Source: Chrysomallon squamiferum (lineage: Eukaryota > Mollusca > Gastropoda > Neomphalida > Peltospiridae). From it: a stretch of DNA of 64,000 bases. A program made the translations under genes and the position numbers. Shown here piece by piece: positions 35,205-47,355 of this stretch. The DNA lies in assembly GCA_012295275.1 (NCBI GenBank), contig CM022678.1:8593678-8657677 (forward strand), in the 5' to 3' direction. Within the stretch, counting starts at the first letter, position 1; the number at the start of each line of letters is the position of its first letter. Under the pieces are notes generated by a model. The model ran no database searches. It saw only the letters and a list, made by a program, of their open reading frames with translations, and had not been told where the DNA came from.

Positions 35205-37012
35205 CTAAACCTTGCAGTAGTTACAAAAATCTGTTTTTGACTTTTTGGGAAGGTTCTTATATGCAGCACTAGGATTTAGTTGTCTGGCCTTGTGTTTTCC
35301 AGACACACTACACACCTGCTGTTTGATGTGGACTCTTTCCAACTCGTGAGGTCTGTAATCTTGGAGGTGTTTTTCTGTGTACAGATTCACTTTCACTGGT
35401 AACAGACAGAGATAATTGCCCACAAGTTGATGTCAGAGTTTTTCAACAAACACGTGGAATGTAAACACTCTTTGCCCCTGGGGATTATGCGGCTGATAAG
35501 GTCACATGATTACGTATGCATTATTCACAGCCCACGTAAAAAACTTCATAATAAGACGACGTCGCCAGTTGTAATGACGTCTGCTCTGATGCAGCTCAGT
35601 AAGTTGGTCATTTTTATGCATTGTAACTTTGGACAGCTGTTGGACATCCCACAGGAAGTCTTCTGTGCTCTTTACTATCATATCTTTGTACATGTACTGG
35701 GTGAGGGTGGGCTATAAATGCAGAAGTTACAAAATAAACGGGCTTTTTGTTGCACCAAACAATTGCTGCTACAATTACATTGAACAATAGTTCAAACTGC
35801 CTCATCTGATTTGAGTTTTTGATTTGATCAGTTTTTTTGGATAAAGTTTGCGATTTGTAAGTGCAGTGCCCACTAGGCAGATTCCTCTGTTTTCCAGCAA
35901 AAACTCACACAAATATACACTAGTGTAGAGTCTGTCTGTAAACACACAGTAATGCTGGTCACGAAACGGTTCCAACATAAAAACAACAAGGTTTCCAGTC
36001 CACCAAGATTTTCAACAGTTTCAGCATCCTTCCTGTGACCTGCATATACTTCTGTATTTGAAATGTAGCCATTCTCAGTGTCAAACTAGGAAGGTTTTGA
36101 TACTTGATCAGTTTATCTTTGTTATACTGATTTATAGATAGGGAGTTTTGTTTTTATCAGAATCATTTCCTCATCAAGTGACAGATTGCTTCTTGGTGTA
36201 TAATGCAACCTGAATTTTTCCAACAAGTGATTGAACATGAGCCTTGACTTGTAAATCTTATCAGATTTGTCTAGCTCTGAGTCAATTTCATTTACACTGT
36301 GTAGCAAAGACCATATTGCTAAAAATCTATCTTTTGTAAAAATCTGTGCAAATCCAGATGTGATGGTCAAGACATTTTCCTTAGATCGCCAAAATTGTTC
36401 ATAGCGGTCCTTGTGAATAAAGATTTCCATTGCTACTCGACAGCCAAAAAATGTTTTTATCTCTGTCAGTGAACTGAACTATTTTGCATACTGATGTGAG
36501 GAGTTTTGCTTCTCCAACATGGTCTGCCTGCTATTAGTTTCAACAACAAAGAGCTGCCACAAATCATCTTTCCAGAATAAAGTCAAAAAGTCAGCAGGGC
36601 TGCTCTCATTATTGAGTGAATCTGGAATATTTCTGAGACTGGGGTGTTCTTTAGGATTGAATTGTTTTTCACGATACCCTCTCGTGTCACTTGTCCACTG
36701 ACCTCTACCACGGCCACACACCCTACGATGGCCACACCCCCTACCATGGCCACACCCCTACCACGGCCACACCCACTAACAGGTTGTAAAACATCACCAC
36801 CTGGGATGTGATTATCGACAGAATCATTTTCATTTTCACCTTCATTTGCATTCGTGTTTTTATTATATGTATCATTGACAACATCATTGTCATCACTCAA
36901 AATCACTTTCAAAATCACTATTATTTGCACATTCCAACACTTCATTCTCATCCTCAGAATCTGACATTATCATTCGTAATGACTGCTTGGTTGTCACTTT
37001 CTTACCACTCAT
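35205..37012 (-). pseudogene. piggyBac-family transposase, broken
   Basis: The minus strand holds in order: an ATG at 37012 and an acidic N-terminus (SDSEDENE), an internal Gly-Arg-rich tandem stretch, NPKEHPSLRNIPDS and DFLTLFWKDDLWQLFVVETN, RYEQFWRSKENVL, KSRLMFNHLLEKF, YTPRSNLSLDEEMI, a SKEHRRLPVGCPTAVQSYNA stretch, NDQLTELHQSRRHYNWRRRL with IMKFFTWAVNNAYV, and a C-terminal segment with a few Cys. These are PGBD4-like DDE transposase landmarks. LSLDEEM holds the first expected catalytic Asp. The reading frame is broken at several points. Between YNA and NDQL the usual GVD segment, with a catalytic Asp, is missing. The element is therefore inactive. Confidence 0.88.
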
Positions 37013-37124
37013 GTTTATGGCAAAAAATACTCAAAAAACTGCAATCGTTTGCCAAAAAAAATTATTGAAGCTTCCTGTGGGAAGTATGACAAAGTATACA
37101 AGCGGGTGTATATACTGTATACTC

Positions 37125-37161
37125 AGCCAGAAAACTGACCTGACGGCTTCAAAGGGTTAAT
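37125..37161 (-). mobile_element. Candidate piggyBac terminal end with TTAA
   Basis: Read on the minus strand, TTAA is followed by CCCTTTGAAGCCGTCAGG, upstream of the transposase ATG. piggyBac elements insert at TTAA and often begin CCC. No matching inverted copy was found on the 3' side near 34.9-35.2 kb, so the other end is lost or eroded. Confidence 0.6.
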
Positions 37162-37403
37162 ATATTTAACCTCTCAAGTTCAAATACATCATCAGCGATT
37201 ATATCACTATATCCCTTTTCTTCCATAATAATAAAATCATTATCATCAGCTGTTGAAGTCACCAGTAAGACAGATCGTGTTATTCTTATTCACAAATGAC
37301 AACTATTCATTTTCAAGCTGGTCCAAAGCATCAGATGATGAATAATATGAATACAAAACCAATTAAAATATTATCATCTGTGTGTAAAACCCTGCCTTCT
37401 GTG

Positions 37404-38340
37404 TCCAGCCACATAAAACATTTACACTGTGATTTGATAATGTTTGTATGTTTTAGTAGATAATTTATAAAACATTTACACTGTGATTTGATAATGTTTG
37501 TATGTTTTAGTAGATAATTTATAAAACATTTACACTGTGATTTGATATTTGTATGTTTTAGTAGATAATTTATAAAACATTTACACTGTGATTTGATTAA
37601 TGTTTTGTATGTTTTAGTAGATAATTTATAAAACATTTACACTGTGATTTGATAATAATTTATTGTATTTTTAGTAGATAATTTATAAAAAAATTTACAC
37701 TGTGATTTGATAATGTTTGTATGTTTTAGTAGATAATTTATAAAACATTTACACTGTGATTTGATAATGTTTGTATGTTTTAGTAGATAATTTATAAAAC
37801 ATTTACACTGTGATTCTATAATGTTTGTATGTTTTAGTAGATAATTTATAAAACATTTACACTGTGATTGATAATGTTTGTATGTTTTAGTAGATAATTT
37901 ATAAAACATTTACACTGATTTGATAATGTTTGTATGTTTTAGTAGATAATTTATAAAACATTTACACTGTTTTAATGTTTGTTTGTATGTTTTAGTAGAT
38001 AATTTATAAAACATTTACACTGTGATTTGATAATGTTTGTATGTTTTAGTAGATAATTTATAAAACATTTACACTGTGATTTGATAATGTTTGTATGTTT
38101 TAGTAGATAATTTATAAAACATTTACACTGTGATTTGATAATGTTTGTATGTTTTAGTAGATAATTTATAAAACATTTACACTGTGATTTGATAATAGTT
38201 TGTATGTTTTAGTAGATAATTTTGTATAAAGATAATTTACACATTTACACTTTGATAATGTTTGTATGTTTTAGTAGATAATTTATAAAACATTTACACT
38301 GAGATAAAGAAATATTTGTTTTTAGTAGATAATTTATAAA
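37404..38340. repeat. 54-bp minisatellite
   Basis: About 17 copies of a 54-base unit (ataaaacatttacactgtga ... gttttagtagataattt), several shortened near 37540, 37900, 37970 and 38230-38300. On the minus strand the unit is 18 codons and stays open where copies are full length, giving a FINYLLKHTNIIKSQCK repeat. No start, splice or flanking coding sequence supports translation. Confidence 0.96.
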
Positions 38341-38879
38341 AAAGAATACTAATGATAAAGATAATTAGTTTATAATAATGTTTCAAGAAATGTATGGTTT
38401 CAAGAAATGGTTTGATAATGTTTGTACTTTTACCACACCTTTACTCATTAATCTCTGTTCTTTTTAAAACTTAAGGGCTTAATTGTCTATGATTTTTGTT
38501 TGGGGTATTTTTACAAATGAGGAATTTACTGACATTTGTTCAACTGTTTTCACTTGATAACACTTGTCTTCCTCCAGTTTCCTATTGCACTGACTGAATT
38601 GGCTTGTCTCAGTCAGAGTTTGGCTTGTTTTGCTGTGATCTTTGTTGTCTTCTTTCTGATGGCTGAGTTGTTATGTTTGTGTTTCTGGCTTCTGTCCCAT
38701 CCTCTCATAGTCTAAACAGCCTACCCTCCATATACAATTTATCACCATTTAAAGTAGCTCTTTTCCTTTGCCTTTTTGCTGATTTGTAATCTGGATACAG
38801 TAATTTCCTCCTCTCATTAATTTCTTTGTGGAATTGTTCATTAACCCTGTATTGCTTGTTTATCAGCTTGTTTTGGGTA

Positions 38880-40599
38880 AAGCTGTTCTCACTATTTCTC
38901 TGTCTTTGTATAAAATGAATTTAGTGACAAATTCACTGTATCAGTAGATGTCCACATTACTGCTGCTAAAAGAACTTTTTCTCTTTTCTCATCATTTAAA
39001 CCATCAAGTTTCAGTTTTGCTATTTCTTTTATAATGTTTGAAATGCTCAGCCAAAAGACAAACTATGATCATGTTACCTTAACAAATATAAAGACATAAC
39101 AAGTGTGAACACAGAGTCACTTGTATCTCCTCTTTATACTGTAACAGTTCTTTGAATATTGTCTGTTTTTGAACAAGCAGCTGTACAGAATGTATCAAAT
39201 GTTGGAATAACACCTGATTTGAGCAGTATTCTCACAACATCTTCATCACTAAACAAATGAGAAATATCCAAACGTTCTTTTTTTCATATATGTTAAATTC
39301 ATTTTCCAAAGTCTTGACAATGTTCTTAGTCCATTCACAGTACACTCACTTGTAACAGATGATGAATTTATAACATTTTGATCAACTTTCAAATACAGTG
39401 TGTAACTAGAGTGAAATTTTGAATCATTGTCAAGAAGACATGAAACATTACTGAATACTTCACTAGCAGTGTTTACATGTACAAATGATTTATAGAAATT
39501 TAGCTTACGTTGTCTCTGATGCAGTATTTGAGACAACTTAACATAAAAGTCTGTTTTCTCCATGCGATATTTTAGAAACTCTTCACCTTTCAGTGATGGA
39601 TATGAAATAATTTTTCTGAAACTGCTTGATGCCAGCAAGTCTGTAAATTTGCGAGCAAGAACATTGTGACTTTTGTTAGAATTCCAGGCATTACATCATG
39701 TTCTAACAACATGGAAACAGGACACACTTCTAGCAACTCTGCTGTTTTCTTTGCAAACTTTGCTATAAACATTAGAGAGAAAAAGTCAAACACTAACTGA
39801 TGAATAAATGTGTGTTTATTGTCACACTGCTTCAAATAGGTACACACGTTAATCAGCTGTTTTGTTTATATGTTTGAGTCCAGTGTTTTCTACACTCAGT
39901 CTCACTCTAGCAGTCTTACTAATTTCATTATGTCACTGTCAGTGTTATCTTCAAAAGGGTCCAGTGAATCAATGCTGAAACTGCCTTGTTGGAACAAGAT
40001 CAGCAGTAGAACTAGGTAATTGATCTCTGAAGATTTATCATTTTTCCAGTTTTCCAGCTGATATGTGACATATTCTACAGTTAACATAATACAGACACAC
40101 CTGAGGAAATCCAAACTGTAGATGAACTGTCAGTGACAGTCTATTTATAATTTGTATTCATTGTAACATCTTTTTGTTCCAGATATTTGTTTAGAATTTC
40201 TTTCTTTTCATCATAATCCAGACAACAGTCATCACTCTGCAGATCAAGAACATGATTCTCATTAAACAGACCAAATTCCTTCAAACTAATTTCACTTTCT
40301 GAAAATATTTGTTTTCTTAAAGAAATAATACATTTCAAAGAACCATCCTGAACAAGGTTCCATATCTTTGGAAATTTCAGTTTCCATGAGTCTGTAAAAA
40401 CTGAAACATGATTAGTCTTACCAAATATATCATCAATGAGAACAATACATTTCTTATTTCTAGAGAGAGAAACAGCTGTAACAGTCTCTGCAGAATAGAC
40501 AGCTGTAATTTTGTGTGAGGAAGAAACAGCTGTCATGTCTGAGGAATAAACAATGCTGATATTAGAACAAAAATGCTGAATTATCTTTTTTTCACCCAT
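38880..40599 (-). pseudogene. nSTAND3-type NTPase gene (DZIP3-like relatives), frame-broken
   Basis: The minus strand from ATG 40599 reads a segment with NKKCIVLIDDIFGKTNHVSV, a Walker B (hydrophobic run then DD), followed by SLKCIISLRKQIF and NENHVLDLQSDDCCLDYDEK. This matches nSTAND3 NTPases, which are greatly expanded in molluscs. Then, in other frames, come NYLVLLLILFQQGSFSIDSL, a HTFIHQLVFDFFSLMF motif (family: FIHD-VF-F), LLEVCPVSMLLEHDV, and a C-terminal part ending near 38880-39249. At least three frame changes occur. No Walker A loop is visible; the Walker B is preceded by a short internal TAV-S repeat, so the P-loop half is missing or upstream. Domain call fairly sure; function unknown. 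Confidence 0.68.
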
Positions 40600-40611
40600 A
40601 CTGGCTGACCT

Positions 40612-41745
40612 GTAAGAAAATGATTTTTAATATAGAAGAAAGAAACAAAATTAACTCATTTTATTCACTGTTAGCAGGGTTAGATCTGTGGTTAAGGAAG
40701 ATTCAAATAAATAAAGAAGAAACCCACTGCTGTCACTTAACGGTTTACTCTTTCTTATTAGACCTGTCTCTAGTTTCTTGTATTAATAATAGCACTGCCT
40801 TATAGACTGTGGTCTCAACTTTTGTTCTAAGAATATATTCCTGGAGCACATCAAAAGTAATCAAATAAAAATAGTTTTAATAAATGTCCTAATTTTTCAA
40901 ACAGAGGTGTTCTATTAAGTTATTTAGAAATACTCATGAAAACACAATTCTCACAGTTTTGTGACATAAAAAACTTAGTTCTAATTAATAAGTCTTATCT
41001 CATTTTGGATTTGTTCTTTTCCATCTTTGTAGGGCTGTGATGGGCTGACTGGGGCAGGTTCTGGCTGTGTTTCTCAGTTGTTCTGCTGCTTTGTTGAGTA
41101 GACACAGTCAACCTGAATCACACGCAGATTTACTTAGTGTTATTTAAATTTTTCTAAACAGTACAGATACACATGGTAAAAATCAAGGGAACAGTTGTCT
41201 CAAATCACTGGAACTGAACTAAACCTGTGCAGTGTAACCAGAGTCAATGAAACTTACTGCACTGCCATTAATTTAGGTTTCAACTTTCCATTTAACACAT
41301 TTTTCATACTGAAAACACATGTTGATCAGTCTGCATACAAAAGGAAAGAGAAAAACAAATTCTAAACACTTAATGACAATAACATGGGTAAAATCATCAG
41401 AATTCAGTTAAATAACTAACAGATAGATTTGACTTACTGAAAGTAGATACACTGATATCACAGGCCAGTGTATCATGTCTCATGTTTTTCTTAACTGGTG
41501 TATGCTCACATATCAGATAAAGATTTCTAACTCTAGCTCAATCATTCAGTGTAAACACAAAGATGGCAGATAATAGGACTGCTTTCAACAGATATTCCTC
41601 AAACATCAGCAGCATCAGTCCATTAGTGACCTGCAACACGCTACATCAAAACCAAGGCTGTAACTCTTCAGCCTTGGCCAGTCATGAGTCCAGTTTTCAA
41701 TCCACTGGAGCACATTTTGAACATCAGTGAGCATTTTACACACAC
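40612..41745. other. Flank between nSTAND3 remnant and the 81-bp array
   Basis: No exon is supported. The minus strand at 41000-41110 is GC-richer, but its frames contain stops. An acceptor-like TTTCTTACAG on the minus strand (40611-40620) suggests the nSTAND3 ATG exon may be spliced to something further right. Confidence 0.4.
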
Positions 41746-41754
41746 AGTGGAAGT

Positions 41755-43792
41755 GAGTCAGCTTAGCACTGGGAATGACTTCAGTTGACAAACACAACTT
41801 TTAACTGGACTGTTGAGAATGTTGGAGTTGAATGTTTACTTAGCACTCAAAACACAACTTTTAACTGGAGAGATGAGTTGGATGTTGGAGGTTGAATGTT
41901 TACTTAGCACTGGGAATGACTTCAGTTGACAAACACAACTTTTAACTGGAGGGATGAGTTGGATGTTGAGTTTACTTAACTGAATTGACAAACACAACTT
42001 TTAACTGATGTTTGTTTTAAATGACTTCAGGACTTGGATTGTTGAATGTTTACTTAGCACTGGGAATGACTTCAGTTGACAAACAACTTTTAACTTTTTC
42101 AGTTGAAAATTCAACTGGAGGGATGAGTTGGATGTTGGAGGTTGAATGTTTACTTAGTACTGGGAATGACTTCAGTTGACAAACACAACTTTTAACTGGA
42201 GGGATGAGTTGGATGTTGGATGTTGAATGTTTACTTAGCACTGGGAATGACTTCAGTTGACAAACACAACTTTTAACTGGAGGGATGAGTTGGATGTTGG
42301 ATGTTGAATGTTTACTTAGCACTGGGAATGACTTCAGTTGACAAACACAACTTTTAACTGGACAATGTTGGACAACAAACACAACTTTTAACTGGAGGGA
42401 TGAGTTGGATGTTGGAGGTTGAATGTTTACTTAGCACTGGGAATGACTTCAGTTGACAAACAAACAACTTTTAACTGGAGGGATGAGTTGGATGTTGGAG
42501 GTTGAATGTTTACTTAGCACTGGGAATGACTTCAGTTGACAAACACAACTTTTAACTGGAGGATGAGATTGGAACTGGAGGGATGAGTTCATTGGAGGTG
42601 AATGTTTGTTTACTTAGCACTGGGAATGACTTCAGTTGACAAACACAACTTTTAACTGGAGGGATGAGTTGGATGTTGGAGGTTGAATGTTTACTTAGCA
42701 CTGGGAATGACTTCAGTTGACAAACACAACTTTTAACTGGAGGGATGAGTTGGATGTTGGAGGTTGAATGTTTACTTAGCACTGGGAATGACTTCAGTTG
42801 ACAAACACAACTTTTAACTGGAGGGATGAGTTGGATGTTGGAGGTTGAATGTTTACTTAGCACTGGGAATGACTTCAGTTGACCATTTGACAAACACAAC
42901 TTTTAACTGGAGGGATGAGTTGGATGTTGGAGGTTGAATGTTTACTTAGCACTGGGAATGACTTCAGTTGACAAACACAACTTTTAACTGGAGGGATGAG
43001 TTGGATGTTGGAGGTTGAATGTTTACTTAGCACTGGGAATGACTTCAGTTGACAAACACAACTTTTAACTGGAGGGATGAGTTGGATGTTGGATGTTGGA
43101 TGTGAAGCTGTTTACTTGGATGTTTTTTGTTGACTTCAGTTGACAAACACAACTTTTAACTGGAGGGATGAGTTGGATGTTGGAGGTTGAATGTTTACTT
43201 AGCACTGGGAATGACTTCAGTTGACAAACAGTACTTTTAACTGGAGGGATGAGTTGGATGTTGGAGGTTGAATGTTTACTTAGCACTGGGAATGACTTCA
43301 GTTGACAAAAACACAACTTTTAACTGGAGGGATGAGTTGGATGTTGGAGGTTGAATGTTTACTTAGCACTGGGAATGACTTCAGTTGACAAACAAACAAA
43401 CTTTTAACTGGAGGGATGAGTTGGATGTTGGAGGTTGAATGTTTACTTAGCACTGGGAATGACTTCAGTTGACAAACACAACTTTTAACTGGAGGGATGA
43501 GTTGGATGTTGGAGGTTGAATGTTTACTTAGCACTGGGAATGACTTCAGTTGACCATTTGACAAACACAACTTTTAACTGGAGGGATGAGTTGGATGTTG
43601 GAGGTTGAATGTTTACTTAGCACTGGGAATGACTTCAGTTGACAAACACAACTTTTAACTGGAGGGATGAGTTGGATGTTGGATGTTGAATGTTTACTTA
43701 GTACTGGGAATGACTTCAGTTGACCATTTGACAAACACAACTTTTAACTGGAGGGATGAGTTGGATGTTGGAGGTTGAATGTTTACTTGTCA
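41755..43792. repeat. 81-bp minisatellite
   Basis: About 24 copies of an 81-base unit (acttcagttgacaaacacaa ... gtttacttagcactgggaatg). The left end (41800-42120) and 42360-42600 have rearranged units. The unit is 27 codons and open on the minus strand (KSCVCQLKSFPVLSKHSTSN, then IQLIPPV), but indels break the frame every few units. Its flanks at both ends continue into unique DNA without splice sites. Confidence 0.97.
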
Positions 43793-44538
43793 CTGAATCC
43801 TTTAACTACAGATGTAATATAGAAACTCAAAGTAACATTTTCTCTCTGAAACAGGTTTCTTAAACTGTTTTATGAACTCTGCAGTTCCACACTTTGGAAT
43901 GATGATTGTGCTGTGCTTGATTATATGGTTATTTAAAAATAATCTTATATCCAATACTGGGGTGCTTAACATTTTATTTTTAGTTTGGGGTGTGTATTGT
44001 CACTTTGCTGTGTTCTACTCAGTTTTTTGGTCTGTCTACTCATGTTTATTTCTATTCATTTTCATTCTTAAAGTATTTCATAATATATTAACATATTTAG
44101 GACTATAGGAAGTTCTTAAATTTTTTCATTTTCGGAATAAGTCAGTATGAACACTTGTAATACTTTATATCAGGTGACAAGTCTGTTATATCTGTTAAAT
44201 AAATATTGTACAATTTTTCTTCTCTGTTGTGTCTGCTTGTATAAACATTCTTTGAGAATTTGTAGACTTCACCATTGAGTGATCTGCTACATTCTCCATT
44301 CCAAATTTTCATCACTTCATGTTAAACTACAGACACATTTCATTTGTGATGTGTTTGAAACTGTCATCTTAGCATTTTTTTCTCTAAACTGTATCAAAGC
44401 AACAAGTGCAAGGAGTGACTGTCTTGTCTCAGATGATAATTTCACAAATAGCTGAGTTTGACACAGAAGTAATATTTACAAAAGTATTATTATATTAATT
44501 AAGTAAATCTAATACCAGTTTTCTCAATACAGTTTCAG
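43793..44538. other. Unique AT-rich DNA before the EGF exons
   Basis: The open frame 43872-44108 is hydrophobic and AT-rich without splice or start support. No exon was recognised. Confidence 0.55.
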
Positions 44539-44639
44539 ATCCATGTCAGTTTTACTCTCATCTCAGCTGCAGCCATTACTGCACCAATGTGGACAAACAG
44601 GACTCTACAGTTGTAACTTTGGATACAAACTAGCAACAG
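44539..44639 (+). CDS. EGF-like repeat exon, one base short
   Basis: Acceptor ATACAGTTTCAG and donor ACAG|GTACAA. Reads DPCQFYSHLSCSHYCTNVDK, and then, in a second frame, YSCNFGYKLATG. One base is missing near 44605 (GACTCTACAG). With it restored, six Cys in EGF spacing result and the exon enters and exits in phase 1, as typical EGF exons do. Confidence 0.75.
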
Positions 44640-44937
44640 GTACAACTCATGTGTTGTCAGTACAGAATATTGCTTTATACATTTAACTAGAAAAATGTCC
44701 TTGGTTTATTAACATTTACTAATTTTTTCTTTTGTACCTTTACTTTCAGTCTTTTTTTTTTTTTTTAAAGTTTTTTTTAAAGTTTTATTTAAGTTTCTTT
44801 TTATCCTTTACATACATATGCACATGTACATTTATGTATTAAAACATGAGGCTGTAATTGTATTCAATATAAATGCAGAAAAAAAAATAAAAGTTTGAAC
44901 AATATTATACTAAGTCATTTGAAATATATTATCATTA

Positions 44938-44974
<37 letters not shown>

Positions 44975-45003
44975 TTATTATTATTATTATTATTATTCTT
45001 TAG

Positions 45004-45135
45004 ATATAAATGAGTGTACATCAACTGATGTCAGTATTACTAAGTATACTGATACTTGTACTAACAGAATCAGTGGATTCACTTGTTCCTGTCTGGCTGG
45101 GAAGAAACTTGAAAATGACCAGACAACATGTGTTA
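45004..45135 (+). CDS. Calcium-binding EGF repeat exon, intact
   Basis: Between TTCTTTAG and GTTA|GTAAGC, open as DINECTSTDVSITKYTDTCT, then RISGFTCSCLAGKKLENDQT and TCV. The DINEC start, six Cys and G-F-C-C core define a cbEGF module. Phase 1 at both ends matches its neighbours. Such modules occur in secreted or membrane glycoproteins. The host gene is not identifiable from three exons. Confidence 0.88.
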
Positions 45136-45377
45136 GTAAGCAGAATTTCTCATCACAAAATACAATAATGTAAAAATAAATTTTTAAATATTTTAAAAAC
45201 ATAATTATATTTTGAAATCTGAAGCAACTTATTCTGTAAAATTAGAAATTTTCATGATTTTAGATTATACTTTTAATATAATTTTATAAATTTTGTTTTA
45301 TAATAAATACTAACACAAAAATTTGATTTTAATTTAATTTATTTATTTTCAAATTGGATTTTATTTTTCCCTCTCAG

Positions 45378-45545
45378 ACCATTGTCAGTGTAAAGCTGGC
45401 TGGGTGGTGTGTGATGTGAAAACAACAGAGATGAATGTAGTGTTTCAACAGTTTCATGTCAAGCAAACAGCAACTGCAAAACCTGCCAGTCTCCTATCAT
45501 TTGAGTGTAAGACAGGATATCACAACTTGTCAGATGAATGTATAG
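45378..45545 (+). CDS. EGF-like repeat exon with internal frame change
   Basis: Between CTCTCAG and ATAG|GTGAGT. Starts in phase with HCQCKAGWVVCD and ends with ECKTGYHNLSDECI. In the middle a different frame gives DECSVSTVSCQANSNCK, which looks like the start of the next EGF module. The exon therefore spans the end of one EGF and most of another, with at least two length errors or mutations. Confidence 0.68.
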
Positions 45546-45631
45546 GTGAGTAGGATAAACTTAATAAATAGTTAATTACTCAATATTAAAAATGTGGTAA
45601 CAAGTTTAAATTATAATGTTTTATTTAATAA

Positions 45632-45885
45632 AGAGTTATATGTTAGAAATAATTCCTTATTATTTATGAAATGGTTATATGTTACAAATGTTTTCTTATT
45701 ATTTTTGAAAGAGTTATGTTACAAATGATTTCTTATTATTTATGAAATTTACAAAAATGATTTCTTATTATTTATGAAATAGTTATATGTTACAAATGAT
45801 TTCTTATTATTTAATAAACAGTTATTATGTTAGAAAATGATTTCTTATTATTTAATAAAAGTTATATGTTAAAATGATTCATTAA
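45632..45885. repeat. Degenerate ~38-bp tandem repeat
   Basis: Six to seven decayed copies of agttatatgttacaaatgat followed by ttcttattatttatgaaat, within the intron after the EGF exons. Confidence 0.85.
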
Positions 45886-46086
45886 AAAATGATAAAAATG
45901 ATTGATGAATTTTGTACATATTTTTGTGATTTTAATTACCAAAGAAAACAGAATGGATGTTTTAAACTGAAAAATTACATAGAAATGAGTTAATTAATAT
46001 CTCAGTCCCAAAATTAACTTTTCTGTATTAAAATATAACAAATAAATAAATATAATAATAAAAATATCATTTTCTACTTGATATAT

Positions 46087-46335
46087 TTTCAGAAATTAAA
46101 TCGGCTTGTTAAGGATAAAAATATTCAAGAAATTGTTGATAAAATACAAACTCAAACTGACATTTTGGAACAAAGAGCAGCTCAAGTCTCCAGTAGAGTT
46201 GAAGTATTTGGTGCTGTCCAGCAGGTATTTAAATACATTAGTCATTGTAAACCTTTCCATTTTATTTCAGTTTTAAATATTTCCTCAGTCTTTCACAAAA
46301 TTCTATGCAAAATATTTTCTATTATCCTGAATTAA
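46087..46335 (+). repeat. Duplication B, copy 2 (IRAG coiled-coil exon, intact)
   Basis: Partner of 34430-34667 in direct orientation, about 11.65 kb away. The exon part (46093-46224) is open here; the intronic part carries an extra segment (ttttaaatatttcctcagtc). Confidence 0.93.
46093..46224 (+). CDS. IRAG: IRAG-like coiled-coil exon, intact copy
   Basis: A 132-base exon of 44 codons, acceptor ATTTTCAG, donor CAGCAG|GTATTT. Reads KLNRLVKDKNIQEIVDKIQT, then ILEQRAAQVSSRVEVFGAVQ and Q. It fits the MRVI1-family stretch ending SRAE-LGAI-QE. Phase 0 at both ends, so it can follow exon 33910-34032 (also phase 0 at its end) and run into 47356. It is probably the functional copy. Confidence 0.7.
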
Positions 46336-47355
46336 GCGTCATACATGAAAATATATTTGTGTTTTTGTAAACTGAAAATTAATAGAATCAGTGTAAACCT
46401 TGTAATAATTTGCATGCCAGCCTAACAGAGTAGTGAACAGAACATTTGTATAAATTTGTAATTTTCTGTTATAGATATCTCACTCTAAACTGAAATACAA
46501 ACATTTATTACTTCATTTGGTAGAGCTAAAGATATTTACAGTATTTTCAAATCTGGTATAATGGAATGGATGGAAGTTTGGTGGATTTGAGAGGTTGTAC
46601 AGATGCATAAATTGGCTTGAAAGATTTATCTTCTTTTCTTATTTTATCACATGCATGTGTAATGTTGTTTTTGTTTTAAATACATTTTAAAATATTCCTT
46701 ACTGATCATTATTGTAACTATTATCTAGGATAATTGTGGTTTATTTATAAGACAAAATGTATTTCATTAATGGCAAAAAATAAATTACATTAAAGTGGCA
46801 GGAAAGAATATTACAATTAAATGTTTTAATTAATCAAATAATTTGTTATTAATGATGTAACTATAACAATTGTTATGGTTAATTAAAGATTCTCAGAATA
46901 TTCTCAAATGTATTTTCATCATGTTAGTATATTAGTATTTCAAGTAGAATCTGTATTAGAAAATCATTTTCTTACTGTCTATTGTAATACTATATAGGTT
47001 TAAAATGTTTATTTACTTCATATTCCTGGCAGTCATCTTAAACTGGACTAAAGCATAGTGTAAATATCAAATCTTACATAATTATTCAAATATATTAAAA
47101 AATATTTTTCATAAGCTCTTTTGCTGATGTATTGCTGTTTTAATCCTTTTATATCAAAGTTAAAAAATAATATTAAACTGATTGAAATTAAGAATTTAAA
47201 TATATTTAATAAATTATTTTTATTATTAATATTGTATGGAAAAAATAAAACTCTTCTTGCTAAGACAGTGAAATGCAGTTAGAGCTGACAACAAAAATTC
47301 CACTTGCACTTTATTTTATGTTTAGTTTCTTAATGAATATTATATTTTGTTGTAG

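Noticed and set aside
43872-44108. 78-codon plus frame resembling membrane segments
   Set aside because: Hydrophobicity follows from T-rich codons; no splice sites or family match.
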